Of a DNA stretch of 64,000 bases, positions 33,330 to 44,518 are shown piece by piece. The notes beneath the pieces are model-generated. The model was not told the origin of the DNA. It saw only the letters and a list, made by a program, of their open reading frames with translations, and made no database searches. Both the position numbers and the translations under genes were made by a program. Position 1 is the stretch's first letter. Every line of letters starts with the position of its first letter. Origin of the DNA: Heloderma charlesbogerti (lineage: Eukaryota; Chordata; Lepidosauria; Squamata; Helodermatidae); contig JANEZZ010000400.1 in the NCBI GenBank assembly GCA_026122225.1, forward strand, positions 620,001 to 684,000. The letters are read 5' to 3'.

Positions 33330-34640
33330 TATTTTAAAACTAACATGAAAAATGTATCTTTTAAAAAAAAATGCTTTTAGTAACAGATCTATAAGAAATA
33401 TAAGAAGGGAAATAAGACAGAACTAGGCCTGCTTCAGACTTTATGGGAAACCATGGCTGTTCCAAGTCCTGGGTGCCACAACTGAAAGGGCTCTGTCTTA
33501 GGTGATCCCGCCACCCCAAGTGCCACCCCACTGTATTACATGAGAGGAATCCAAAACAGGCCTCAGAAGAGCAATTAAATTATCAGGTAGGCTGTTGTGG
33601 TGAATGGCAAATCTCGAGATACTGTGATTCCAGACACATTAGGGCTTTAAAGGTCAAAGCCCATACTAATTAAAAAAAACACCAGTTGGAACACAGAATT
33701 TGGATTATCAAAGTTAGTTTATTTATTAAATCTAACCGATTCCTGTTAACTAGGTTCTGGTTTGGGAATGTGCCTGGTCCCAGTTCTTTCTATGTCCATA
33801 CAAATTTATTTTCCTTCAATATTTGTCCTTTCGACTTGATTTAATCCATTTTCCCCCAAATGCTCTCTGTGAATGGTTAGTAAAAAAACAGACCACTGCA
33901 TTTCATAATTTTTCTAAGTGTGAACCATGGGTTGAGAATTAAAGAAAAGTTCACATGCATATTTACATCTTGCTTTTAATCAGAAAAAAACGCAGCACCC
34001 TAATATTTTAAACGTTCTGAGCAGTTGAACAAGCATGACAACCCTTGATGCAAAAATGTATTAACGATATAAATAAGGCAGTTGATTCTCACCAATTGAT
34101 TATTTGCTGAATTTTAGCAATAACATTAGAATAACCTTTTGGGGGAGTGGGGTTATTTGAGAACAATGTTCCTGACAAAGATGAAGTACACGGCTAGGAT
34201 CCACACAAACCATTCTGGGTTTCAGGAGTGAGTGATGTAGTGTTTGTAGCAAAGTGTCCTAATCTTGGTTATTTTGGTTGTCAATTTGCTGGAAAGAACA
34301 ATTTGAGAAGTGGAAAAAACCAAATAATTCTATTAACTGATTCTCAATCAGATTTGTTTATTTACAGTTTAAGGCTCAGCTTCATTACAGAAATGAAAAA
34401 TGAGTCATGCTTAGATGTATGTACTGAAGCCCCATTAAACTGACTGTGGGACTATTCAGCATAGAAGTTCTACGAAGTTACATTTGCCCTGGAAAACTCC
34501 TTACTTCCCATGCTTCATCAGAGGTTTCAGCAGACACCTTCATGTGACTTAACAGAATTAAGTATTTTGGGATCCATGCAGTGCAAGGCAGGAATGCATA
34601 GGCAGGACCAGAAGGGGGCAAACACCTTCCTGGACAAATA
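33330..34640. other. Mostly unique sequence
   Basis: No gene. 33420-33700 may be an old interspersed repeat fragment (it contains TTAGGGCTTTAAAGGTCAAA, a phrase common in reptile repeats), but I cannot place it. Confidence 0.35.
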
Positions 34641-34654
34641 GCTCGCTCCACACA

Positions 34655-35023
34655 TTGCTGGACCTCTGTGGTTACTTGAAGGAAAGACATTCCTCCTTTG
34701 AGGGCCTTTTCAGTGGTGGAATGCCCTCCCCAGAGAGTCTCACCTGGTACATACATTGTGGTCTTTTGAGCACCAAATGAAGAACTTTTTATTCTCCCCA
34801 GCTTTTAAGTCCTTCAGGGTTTTTTTAAAAAAACTGTTTTTATATTTTTAGCTCTTCTCACTGCTACCGGCTTTTACTGTGGTTTTTACTTTGGTTTTGT
34901 TCTGTTGTTTCAAACTTTTAAAGGTTTTTATATTGTGTTTTATTGTGTTATTGCATTTTATGGTTTTCAGTTTTTGTGATTACCCAGACAGCTTCAGCTT
35001 CAGGGCAGCATTGAAATGTAATA
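34655..35023 (+). mobile_element. L2 LINE 3' end
   Basis: GAGGGCCTTTTCAGTGGTGG is the L2 C-terminal block, followed by AGGGTTTTTTTAAAAAAACTG, a long T-rich 3' UTR and AGACAGCTTCAGCTTCAGGG...GAAATGTAATA. Stops and substitutions mark it as inactive. Confidence 0.75.
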
Positions 35024-35218
35024 CATAACCTTTTTCATATAATTCACCTTCCCCCAAAATGCACTTTTCTTCTGTGCCCACGCCAATATTTTTCGAAGGG
35101 GTGTTGCCACTGCAGGAATGATCAGTGGACTGGGTCCTGATCTAAAGTGAGTTGCAACCAGTGGCATCATCAGAATTTTTGTTTGGTGATTTGTTCTTAA
35201 AAAGAAGGTGAGAAGGTG

Positions 35219-35300
35219 AGGGCATCTCTACACCAGCCTAAAATCCTGCATTTAAAACGGGGCTTTCTGCTTCTGTTTAAAATGCAGGATCACGATGACT
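35219..35300. repeat. Unclassified interspersed repeat, second copy
   Basis: It matches 14957-15045 (GGCATCTCTACACCAGCCTA, ATCCTGCATTTAAAACGGGG) and has the same hairpin. Related sequence may continue to about 35540. Confidence 0.65.
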
Positions 35301-35913
35301 CCTTTTTCCATGTGCTTCCTTTTCCCCCACCCCTTCTTCTCCCCATATCTGAGTCTACCATTATCGTTCATTGATCTCGCTCCTCTTCTTGCCACTTGTA
35401 CTCTTTTCACGGAGGGAACTCAAGCGGAACACCATGGGGCAATTTGATAGCTCATTATCTGCAATCTATTTAAAAACGGAACAAAGGGCATGTAGTGCAG
35501 GAGGCGCCTTGAATGATCATGGCGTCATGTGAAGACTACCATTAGGCAGAGTGAAGCAGTTGTCTCAGGTGGCAGATGCTGGGAGGTGGCAGCAAGGTGT
35601 TATAGGAGAAACATGTGTGCCATGTGTCCTGCTCTTCACCCCTTAAGTTAGCTAGCTTGGTGTTTTCAGGTGCACTGGAGGATGCTGTTCCAGCATCAGT
35701 GTTGAGGGCAGATTCATCTGCCAGTCCAGTTGGCTTTTGTACATGGAGACACCATCTTGTACTTTGCCTCAGGCAACTAAATGTCTTGGGCTTGCGCTGC
35801 AGGGATAGGTGACAGAGATGCAGCCATGGGGGGCCAATGGGCTTCACCTCCCCCACTCTCCCCACATAGAATTCTAATCACATGAGGGGTTGCGATATAA
35901 GCTCCTAAACAGG

Positions 35914-35988
<75 letters not shown>
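35914..35988. repeat. (TG)n(AG)n compound microsatellite
   Basis: About 17 TG units run directly into 20 AG units. The first half can form Z-DNA, the second a purine-pyrimidine mirror triplex. Confidence 0.95.
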
Positions 35989-35991
<3 letters not shown>

Positions 35992-36380
35992 CAGAAAGAT
36001 AGGTATATATGATATTAAAAAGTAAAAGTTTGTTCCATGTGTGGCTAAAGGCAGGACCAAAGTTTGAAAACTACTGAACAACCAAGAGAACCTTACAAAG
36101 GAAAACTAACATTTTATAAATGTGAATGTAAGTGGTTTTGGGTGTCTAAAATCTTATAGGGGAAGGTGTCTGTTGGAAGAGCTCATGTTTCCACCTGGGT
36201 TCCTTATTGAGGCTGTTTGCTTCCCCTCCAGGTAATTACGGTAAAACTACTACCTTGCCAAAGGCTGTTGGAGAAGGTATCTGCTGGAAGTCTTATTGGT
36301 GCATCACATAACTAATATGACAAATTCATGTTTGATTTGCTCTCTGTTCTTATAAGATAATTCATAGAACAAGCTGGATA

Positions 36381-36510
36381 ATTCATAGAATCATAGGGCT
36401 GGAAGGGGCCTACAAGACCATCGAGTCCAACCCCCTGCTCAATGCAGGAAGCCTGATTCCCAGGCAGTCTCCCATCCAAGTACTAACCTGCTTAGCTTCA
36501 CATCCAGCCC
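36381..36510 (-). mobile_element. 5S rRNA-derived SINE with CR1-type tail, second copy
   Basis: On the minus strand: GGGCTGGATGTGAAGCTAAG, AGTACTTGGATGGGAGACTG and CCTGGGAATCAGGCTTCCTG, then GCATTGAGCAGGGGGTTGGA and the CR1 end CCCTATGATTCTATGAAT. The full 5S-to-CR1 junction is preserved and identical to the 21205 copy. It lacks two internal 5S blocks, including the stretch between box A and box C. Confidence 0.9.
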
Positions 36511-36661
36511 TTTCCTGGAATGATGAAAGCTGTAGTTGTATTCCTATTCAAGGAATAGCCTTTATTTGCCAGCTACTGAAAAGCATTTCAAAAGCTATAC
36601 TGTGCATGGAGACAGCCAGTAACTGGATTCAGTGGGTGTTGTGAATGACAGCATCTCAAAA

Positions 36662-36898
36662 TGAGCCAGAGTGTTGTAGTGGTTAGAGTGTTGGACTGGG
36701 ACTCAGGAGATTGAGATTCTAGATCTCATCCAGCCATAAAGGTCACTGGGTGACTTTGGGCCAGTCACTGACTCTTTTGGCCTAACCTACCTCACAGGGT
36801 TGTTGTGAGAATAGAATGGAAGAAGAGGATCATGTAAGCTGCCTTGGGTTCCTTACAAGAGGAAAAAGGCAGGATAGAAATGTAATAATAAATAAATA
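36662..36898 (+). mobile_element. tRNA-derived MIR-like SINE
   Basis: It has the same architecture as 27334: AGTGTTGTAGTGGTTAGAGT (box A), GGGTGACTTTGGGCCAGTCA, CCTACCTCACAGGGTTGTTG, GCTGCCTTGGGTTCCTTA and an (AATA)n tail. Box B (GATTCTAGATC) is degraded. Confidence 0.85.
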
Positions 36899-37179
36899 AA
36901 ATATGTCACACAATTAACACATCTTGGAATGTATAGCACAGCGCCTCTCTTCAAAGTAATTGCTGCACCCTGCTCAGTGTTGCAAGGATTACACCAGCAT
37001 AGTCTGATCCTCACAAGAGCGAGCCCCAGACTTTGTTTTGGGTGGAAGCATGAGTTGACAGTATTGTGCTGACAATCACCTACAACTCCAGGGGTTGAAT
37101 CCAAATTTAAGTTGAATCAACTGTGCTGATGAAAGTGGGCTTCCCCAGCCCCTCCAGCTCTCTGGAAATGCTATACAGA

Positions 37180-37504
37180 GACTGGGTTCAGACAACGCAC
37201 CGTGGATCATCATGAGGTATTTAAGCTATGATGAGCTGTGGCAAACACAGGTGCCAGGTTGCATATGCCACCCCTGCTCAGGAGTTGTGTCGTGTGAACA
37301 TGGCATGCATGGTTTATGAGAGGGTTAAACAGACCATGGGTTATGTGAGGGTTGTTTAACCCTCACGTAACCCACACGCCCCAGGTTCGCATGACATGAC
37401 ATATTCAAAATGGGGTTTCATATTCAAAATGGCGGCCACACACACCCAGCCTCACCATGGGTTAAATAACCCATACTGGACTGTTGTGTCATGAGAACAG
37501 CTCC
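37180..37504. mobile_element. Four-hairpin palindromic MITE (B family, copy 4)
   Basis: It starts GACTGGGTTCAGACAAC and ends GTTGTGTCATGAGAACAGC; AGA lies at both edges (37177-37179, 37505-37507). Inner copies of the motif are at 37284-37299 (GTTGTGTCGTGTGAAC) and 37382-37400 (AGGTTCGCATGACATGACA). The centre is GGGTTATGTGAGGGTTG against its complement. Confidence 0.8.
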
Positions 37505-37606
37505 AGAGAGTCATGAGACCCTGCTGAATGGGGTAGAAAGAACTTCTGCAAGTGGAACCCTTCCTCTCGCATAAGGCAGATCCTGGATCCAACCCCATAC
37601 GTGGTG

Positions 37607-37745
37607 TAGAGCAGCATTTCCCAACCTGGTGCCTTCCAGATGTTTTGGATGACAACTCCCAGGGTTTCTGACCCATTGGTTATAGCAGGCTGATGAAGTT
37701 TAGAGTCCAGAATAACAGGAGGGCACCAGGCTGGGGAAGCATGGC
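37607..37745. mobile_element. hAT-like MITE (D family, copy 3)
   Basis: CAGCATTTCCCAACCTGGTG is inverted against CACCAGGCTGGGGAAGCATG, with TTCCAGATGTTTTGGATGAC and ACAACTCCCAGGG. Flanking GTGTAGAG and GCTTAGTT could be an eroded 8-bp duplication. Confidence 0.75.
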
Positions 37746-37759
37746 TTAGTTGTTCCACA

Positions 37760-38725
37760 CAGGGTTCTGTTTAGGACTGAAATGACCAATACAGATGAAA
37801 CCACATCTGGACTCTATTGTACTGGACATGCTTCCCAGCAGTGGGCTTCTCTGAAAAGCTGTTGGATGACAGCATAAACCATATACTGAATGTGACACTA
37901 AAGGTTTCCAGAGTTTATCATCTCTGTAGAAGAAACCTTTTAATATAAAAATTGCCAAGTCTATAGGGCCTTCTTAAATTCCCAAATAAGAAGTCTAAGA
38001 ATTTATGGCAGCACTGTTAGATGTGGAGGCCAAGTAAACTCACAATGTTGATCTTAGTTTGTGTTTAAATTTCTCCTGCCTTCTGGCACTATGAGCTGCA
38101 GTGGAAAGAAATAATTTATTCGTTGTTCCTTGACCATTTAGAGACTCAAGAGTACCATGCTAGAACATTAAGGACATAATTTATGTCATTGATATGGACT
38201 CAGGCTGCCAATGGATAGGTATGCTTTTCCTCTACTTTTTATGGTGACATAGGTGGCAGAGAATTCAAATATCACTCAAAGAGAAAGAATGGAATGCATC
38301 ACTGTGCCAGCTTCCCTTGCTATCGTGCTTTTATATCATTATAAACAATAACAAAGAGGTTTGACATCTGAAAGCCATATTTGCCCATTTGAACATACAG
38401 TTTTTCGTTGTTATAAGAGTAGCATTTGGAGGGCTATCTGGCTTTTCTGTTTTAACTACAAATGGTCTATTTTTATGTGGCTTGCTTTGGCATGGGAATG
38501 TAATATACAAATACTCTCATCTTTATAGTTCCATTTTTTCCCCTGCCATTATCCAACTCAGGTCAGAACAAAGTACAAGTCACAAAATAAAAAGTTTCTA
38601 ATATAAATCATGTTGATCTGCATTCTTAAACCATCAGTGCTAAAATCTAGTTTTAAGTGAATACTTTGGATTTGCAAGGATTCTTTGATTTCTTCAAGGA
38701 TTATATTTCAAATGTGGTATGAAGA
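37760..38725. other. Unique AT-rich sequence
   Basis: No gene or recognised repeat. Confidence 0.4.
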
Positions 38726-38729
38726 TTAA

Positions 38730-38978
38730 GGGTGCTTCCAGATGGAGGTTTCCAAGCAATAGCAATCAGAAGGCGTTGTGTATCTGTTCCGTCTTTTTCT
38801 CCTTAACAGATTTTCTGCATTAAGGGAACAGATGAAAGGAATTGTAAGAAAGCATGGGAGGGTCAGGAATAGAAAACATCATCATCTGTCATCTGTTTAC
38901 ATCATCTGTTTATACCCAGTAAACTTCTGTGAATGAGGCAGGGGGATAGTACCATAAATGCCTTGTCTGGAAACACCC
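38730..38978. mobile_element. Foldback MITE with GGGTG(C/T)TTCCAGA ends
   Basis: The left end GGGTGCTTCCAGATGGAGG is inverted against CCTTGTCTGGAAACACCC. The inner part has TCATCTGTT repeats. TAA precedes the left end; the right flank does not match. Confidence 0.65.
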
Positions 38979-39064
38979 ATGTCAAATGTCTTTGAACACA
39001 CATTACTAGGAAACATTATTTTTATTTGAGGTAAACTTTACACATAATTTGATATATTATTTTA

Positions 39065-39200
39065 TTTGCTTATTTTAGCATTTGTAGCCCAGCTTTCTAT
39101 TAAAAGTTTTTATGGCAACTTGCAATAAACATAATATACATTCATCAAAACCATAACAACAATCAATGAAACATCAATAAAATAGCAGGACAAAACAACA
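39065..39200 (-). mobile_element. L2/SINE-type 3' end fragment
   Basis: GCATTTGTAGCCCAGCTTTC, then AAACATAATATACATTCATC and A-rich sequence: the complement of a L2-type 3' end. It is old. Confidence 0.5.
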
Positions 39201-39456
39201 CAATAAAAATCCAGCAGAATCTAAATGGAAAAGCAAAGCACACCAATTGCTATTCATTAAAAGCTTGATTAAACTGGAATGTAGTGATGCTTCTTGGCCA
39301 CACTCTGAATTGGCTTTGTGATGATATGACATAACCAAATCAGATTGGCTACATAATGTCATTACAAAGCCAATTAACAGAGATAATAATATGCATTGCC
39401 TATCACTTTTCTTGGCTTTGTGACATTATCATGTAGCCAGATATGATTAGCTATTT

Positions 39457-39798
39457 GGTGCCGCGGTGGCTTAGTGGTTAAGATGCTGAACTGCAGACTG
39501 GAAGGTCAGCAGGTCAGCAGTTCGAGACTCGAGTGCTGCGTGACGGAGTGAGCTCCCGTCTTCAGTCCCAGCTTCTGCCAACCTACCAGTTCGAAAGCAA
39601 GAAATTGCAGGTAGATAAATAGGTACCGCTTCGGCGGGAAAGGTAACAGTGTTCCGTGCACCTCGGTGTTCAGTCATGCCAGCCACATGACCACTGAAGC
39701 ATCTTCGGACAGTGCTGGCTCTTCAGCTTAGAAACGGGGATGAGCACCGCACCCTAGAGTCGGACACGACTGGCTGGGGACACCTTTACCTTTTACCT
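39457..39798 (+). mobile_element. tRNA-derived SINE with BovB-like tail, full length
   Basis: The head TGCCGCGGTGGCTTAGTGGT carries box A, and CAGTTCGAGACTCGAG near 39520 is box B. The body has TCCCGTCTTCAGTCCCAGCT and CTATTTATC-type sequence (here GATAAATAGGTACCG). The 3' end GAGTCGGACACGACTGGCTG closely resembles the tail of the BovB copy at 15.6 kb (GTCGGACACGACTGAACGA), so BovB likely mobilises it. It ends with (TTTACC)n. Confidence 0.85.
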
Positions 39799-40199
39799 TT
39801 TTGCTATGGCGTCATCATGTGATCCTGATTGTCTGGGATCATGTGAAGGAGAAGAAGGCAGAAGCCCCACAGTTGTTTTGGTGGTGGTGGGTTGTTTGTT
39901 TGAAATGGTGCTAAAGCAGCTTCTGATTGGGTGATAACCTGCAGTAAAAAGAAAAGTGAGCAAGGGGGGACCACTTAATTTGTACAAATGTAAAAGAATT
40001 GGTTTCTTTTTCCCTGGGCAATTGCAGAGTAAGCAGTCATGGCCACCATCATGTTTGGGGAGACAAGATTCATAGCAGGGTATTTCTCTTCAATACGTTC
40101 AAGTTTAAATTGCAAAAAGCAGGGTGAGAGTATTTGTTGAGGTTACTTTTTGATATTTAATGATGGCCTGAGATCCAGGGGCTCCTGAGGAATCACCCA

Positions 40200-40588
40200 T
40201 GTGGTCTAAAACACTCCACATGATTTGGAAGCTATACTTCTATTAATGCAGCCCAAAATAGCATTTGCTTTTTTTGCAGCCACATCACATTGTTGGCTCA
40301 TATTCAGGTTGTGATCTACAACAATTCCAAGATCCTTCTCGCTTGTAGTGTTGTTGAGCCATGTATCCCCCAACTTGTAACTGTGCATTTGGTTTCTTTT
40401 TCCTAGGTGCAGAACTTGGCATTTATCCCTATTAAATGTCATTCTGTTGTTTTCTGCCCAGTGCTCCAGTCTATCCAGATCACTTTGAATTTTGTTTCTG
40501 TCTTCCAGGGTATTAGCTATCCCGCCCAACTTTGTGTCATCTGCAAATTTGATATGCATCGATGACACAAAATTGGGTGGGATAGCTA
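40200..40588 (-). mobile_element. CR1 LINE fragment with 5' foldback
   Basis: On the minus strand it encodes an open CR1 RT segment: FADDTKLGGIANTL (catalytic FADD present), NKIQSDLDRLEHWAENNRMT, FNRDKCQVLHLGKRN, EKDLGIVVDHNLNM and AILGCINRSIASK, ending at 40206. No stop interrupts it, so it is a young fragment, but both ends are truncated. At its 5' end the first 28 bp are repeated in inverted orientation (40514-40541 against 40561-40588, 26 of 28 identical). Confidence 0.85.
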
Positions 40589-40599
40589 CTACCCAGGGG

Positions 40600-42520
40600 G
40601 GAATGTAATTATGGGGGGCCCTGAATAATGTCAACTCCCCCATAGATAGCACTCCTGTAAGTGGGTACAAGATTGTATGCAAATACGTTTGGGAACCATC
40701 TATAGGAAAGAAAAATTGATAACATTCATTTATAAAGAAAGGGTCATCTGACTCAACCCTGGCTCTCTTGATTATCTAAATTCAAAGACTCCACAGTGTA
40801 GTTCCATGTAAATAACGATTTTATCTCAATATATGTATAATTTAAATGCTCCCAAGCTATGTTGGTTAACAAAGTATTGTATCATTGAAGTACTGTGTTA
40901 GTTACTTTTGGGGGGTTCTTTCTTATATGCCACAGTAGAGGCTTACAGCCTAGATATAACGCTGTTTATTAAAAAAAACTAATTGGGATGTAAAATATCA
41001 GGCATAGCTACTGGTTCTTTTAACGGTGTAGCTGAACATTGTCTCAAAGTTCAATGCACAGATCCTTTGAAGGAGAGCATGATGCCTGCAGAAATAAGGC
41101 TGGCGTGACAAGAAAAAGAGAAGCTGTGTTTATTGATCAATAAATCACAGTCACTATAACTGACCTGCTGACTTCAAGTTCCTTAGATCAAGGAACCCTA
41201 TGCTATTTTGCAGCTTCACCTCTTTGTTGAGCCTCTTCATCAAAACTATAAAGCTAGAAAGTACATCAAGCAATCCAGATTGGGATGATTGGGATGGTTA
41301 TTTTAAATGGCTGTGCTGCTCACTGCAATCGCTTCATTTTAAACTGTGCAGGTCCTTGGAGAGGGACACTGGGAATAAGTGGGGGAGGTGCCTGTGATAA
41401 TGTGTTATTCTATTTTGTTCTGGATGATTCCACAGTCCGGCACTCTTGCAGTGCAATCCTCCTGTCAGAATTGACGTCAGTAGGACTTACACATGAGAAA
41501 ATAGGTGTAACATGCCACCTGAAAGGGAAGTCTTGATCCATTGAAGTCTATGTGAATTTTGCTTCTGATTTCAATATAGCATAGATTAACCCATGGGTAG
41601 TATTTTTTTGTGATATAACACAACATTACATTATTAAAAACATGGCCTGAAAACACACACACATATCGTATGACACTGAGACTGAGCACTTAAACATTTT
41701 CAGTTGTATTTTTACAAGGATTATTATAGCCAAAGCTAATCAGGATCTCAAGTATAAATATTAAACCTGTCATTTGGGATTCTGTCATTAGCAAGGGGGG
41801 GAGGGACAATAGGAAATATGCATTTAGTTTTTGCTTTTTCTAGGCAAAACCTGATAGAGTAAACAATTAAAAAAAAGTTCTTATCCCTGCTTTTATGATT
41901 TAACAGACCTTAATTCCAACCTGTTTAATTTGGCTCTGCCTAAAACAATATTTGGAAGTTAAATAGTGCAAGTAAATACTTGCACTGCACAATTCTGTAA
42001 AAATCTTTCATCACTACCATTCTCAAGAAAACAAATGCTGACCAGCCTATCTTCGAACAATATTTGTGGCTCCCTGTTGGCAGGCATTTGTTAGTTGCCT
42101 AGATGAAAGTTTTTTTAAAAAATAAATCCAGACAATATTTTGCATTTGTGGTACTTTGGTCCATACGTAGTCCTATACTGTTAAACTTGCTCTTGAACAT
42201 AGAATTTAGTCGTAGTCTTCTTGGCTTTAGGGCCTCTTCATATATTACTAGAAGGGGTCATGGATGTCACACACCTGAATGTACTATAGAACATGTATTC
42301 TGAGATTCTAGAGTTTCCTAGAATTTTGTTCTATACACTCAGATTGAGCAAGGTTGATGGAAATTCCCTTAGTGGTCCTTTGTATCCAGAAAGGTAGTTC
42401 ATGAGGTAAAGCAATAAGAACACGTGAACAATGAATAGCACTTTATGCTGTCCTCATGCTTAACCCCTTAACAGATTACCTACTGGGGACGGGCTGAATC
42501 ATTTCTCTTCACTTGAAGTG
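40600..42520. other. Mostly unique AT-rich sequence
   Basis: No gene. A degenerate C-family MITE remnant may lie near 41449-41535 (GTGCAATCCTCCTGTCAG, GTAGGACTTAC). Confidence 0.35.
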
Positions 42521-42559
42521 TTTCCAGAGGGTAGCTGTGTTAATCTATCACACAATCAA

Positions 42560-42908
42560 TACCTGGTTCACATGACACAACAGCCTACCGTGGTGCAATT
42601 TACCTGCAAGGGCTGTTGCATTGTGCCAGGTACTCTCAGGTTCCATTTTTGCATGGCGCCGATGGACACCCACCTTGCCATAGCTTGTTGTGTCATGTGA
42701 ATCCAGGCAGGAGGGTTGTTTGAGGGTTACACAACCCTCAAATAACCCTAAAACAAGCCATGGGTTTGCCTAACTCTCAAACAACCCCTGCTGCCTGGGT
42801 TCATATGACACAACAAGCCATGGCAAGCTGGAGAGCCATAGGCGCCTGGCATGACACAACATTGGTAAATTATGCCACGGTGAGCTGTCATGTCATGCAA
42901 ATCAAGTC
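42560..42908. mobile_element. Four-hairpin palindromic MITE (B family, copy 5)
   Basis: It starts ACCTGGTTCACATGACACAA and ends TGTCATGCAAATCAAGTC. Inner motif copies: 42687-42707 (GTTGTGTCATGTGAATCC) and 42794-42813 (CCTGGGTTCATATGACACAA). CACAATC flanks it at 42551-42557 and 42908-42914. It is inserted in the Penelope-like copy. Confidence 0.8.
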
Positions 42909-43310
42909 ACAATCTTGTGACACCTCAAAGACTAACAAATTTATTCTGGCATAAACTTTCATGGATTATAGCCCCCTTCATCAGATACATGGAGTATTAT
43001 GGAGAGTTTCATGTTTATATACACTACACTGGTGGGGGGAAGAATTGTAAGCAGTGAGGTCAGAAGGAAATTAAATGCAAAAAGTGACAATCACATTATT
43101 AACAGTGGCCGTTCACAGTACAGTTGATGCTTATAACACAAACAACTTGGCAGTAGGTAAGCCAGTTAACACACGTAGTGTGATAAAAGTCCATTATCCT
43201 GATTCAAACCTCTGGTGATAGAATTAAACTTGTTGATTAATTCTAATTTAGCAGTCTCTTGCTCTAATCTGCCTTTGAAGTTTCTTTGCTCCACAATTGC
43301 CAGTGACAGA

Positions 43311-43666
43311 GACTGGATTCAGACAACAGGATAACCCACACTCAATGCTTGAGTATGGGTTGAGTATGGGTTGTCGTTGAACCATGGGCTGTCATTGAAA
43401 TGTGGGTTATTGTGTTGTCTGAACCCAGCCATGCTAACAAACCATGGTTTGTTAACCAAGAACAACCCATAAAGAGAACCCATGGTTTGTTGTTGGGTTG
43501 TGAACTGTGGGTTGTTCATGGTTAACAAACCATGGTTTGTTTTCACGGCTGGTTTCAGACAACACGATAACCCATGTTTCAGCAGCAAACTATGGTTCAA
43601 TGACAATCCACACTCAACCCATGTTCAACCCTTGAGTGTGGGTTATCCTGTTGTCTGAACCAAGCC
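43311..43666. mobile_element. Four-hairpin palindromic MITE (B family, copy 6, best preserved)
   Basis: The ends GACTGGATTCAGACAAC and GTTGTCTGAACCAAGCC are flanked by AGA on both sides (43308-43310, 43667-43669). The terminal motif recurs at 43413-43430 (GTTGTCTGAACCCAGCC) and 43548-43563 (GGCTGGTTTCAGACAAC). Each half is thus a hairpin with its own ends, and the halves are inverted to each other through AACAAACCATGG stems. There is no coding sequence. Confidence 0.9.
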
Positions 43667-43759
43667 AGAGTGTCCTAGAAGGCTGAAGTGCTCTCCCACT
43701 GGTTTCTGAATATTGCCATTTCTGATGTCAGATTTGTGTCTGGAGTCTGGCCTGAGATG

Positions 43760-44415
43760 TATTCTTTCCATAGAGATATCGGGCAAACAGGAGCATGGCA
43801 ACATAACTGATACATCCATATGAATATGAGGTTACTCTATTTAATGTGTAAGATTTACAGAGAATGAAAGATTACAACCTTCCAGATCCTGTGCTTCTTG
43901 TTCGTTAATACATATTAGATCATTTCTTACCATTTCACAGATTTCTAAGAAGCACCTAAATCAAATAAAATTAAAAACCTGTCCAATTATGCTAATAGCT
44001 TTTTTAACATGTCTGTAAGAAGTTCAGACATGTTTCTTAACATTTCCTGAAAGAAGTTCCATGTTAAAGCCTTATTTAAATGAGGACAGCATTAGTACGA
44101 TCTCCATAGATTTCTGGAAGTGGTTCCTGCACAAGAACTATGATGTCAGCACCCAACTTCAAAAGAATTCTTGTCTTGATAAGAGAGGATTATCTTGGGC
44201 ATACCTTACTCATGAGGGTCTCTGCCAAAGTGGACAGAACATCTTGTTTTTGTTGAGTTTGTTTGTTTTGATCTCTAAGGGTGCAATCTTACTGCTACCA
44301 TTCAGCTGGCTGAGGGACCTCGGGAAGCAGCATAACTGGTGTTCTGCCAGTGGAGAGGGATGCTGCCAGTGGGATGGCATTTACTCCGCGTGAGGTCCCA
44401 AGTCTCTAGAACAGA
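43760..44415. other. Unique sequence
   Basis: No gene or clear repeat. Confidence 0.35.
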
Positions 44416-44424
44416 GGAAGGGCA

Positions 44425-44515
44425 TCACTTCAAAAGAGGACATGTGCTAATTTATAAGTATAGATGCAAATTTAGAAACACTATAATTTAAATAGAAATA
44501 CAGACCATCTCAGTA
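44425..44515. repeat. Interspersed repeat shared with 52.8 kb
   Basis: CAAATTTAGAAACACTATAA and TTTAAATAGAAATACAGACC match 52865-52912 (CATTTAGAAATACTATAATT, AAATAGAAATACAGTACATC). Upstream AAAAGAGGACATG also corresponds. Confidence 0.6.
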
Positions 44516-44518
44516 TAG

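Larger units (their letters stand above)
42525..43750 (-). mobile_element. Penelope-like element, C-terminus and 3' end, split by two MITEs
   Basis: Pieces at 42525-42557, 42908-43307 and 43667-43750 join into one element on the minus strand. The 3' end is GACTAACAAATTTATTCTGG-type sequence (plus strand), as in the fragment at 21640. The 43680-43735 piece decodes on the minus strand to HKSDIRNGN and KPVGEHF, matching the C-terminal part of the GIY-YIG endonuclease typical of Penelope-like elements. The reverse transcriptase is absent. Frames are broken. Confidence 0.65.

Noticed and set aside
39457..39530. tRNA gene
   Set aside because: Box A and box B are part of a SINE head that recurs at 61.9-62.2 kb with a BovB-like tail; no cloverleaf with a proper acceptor stem.
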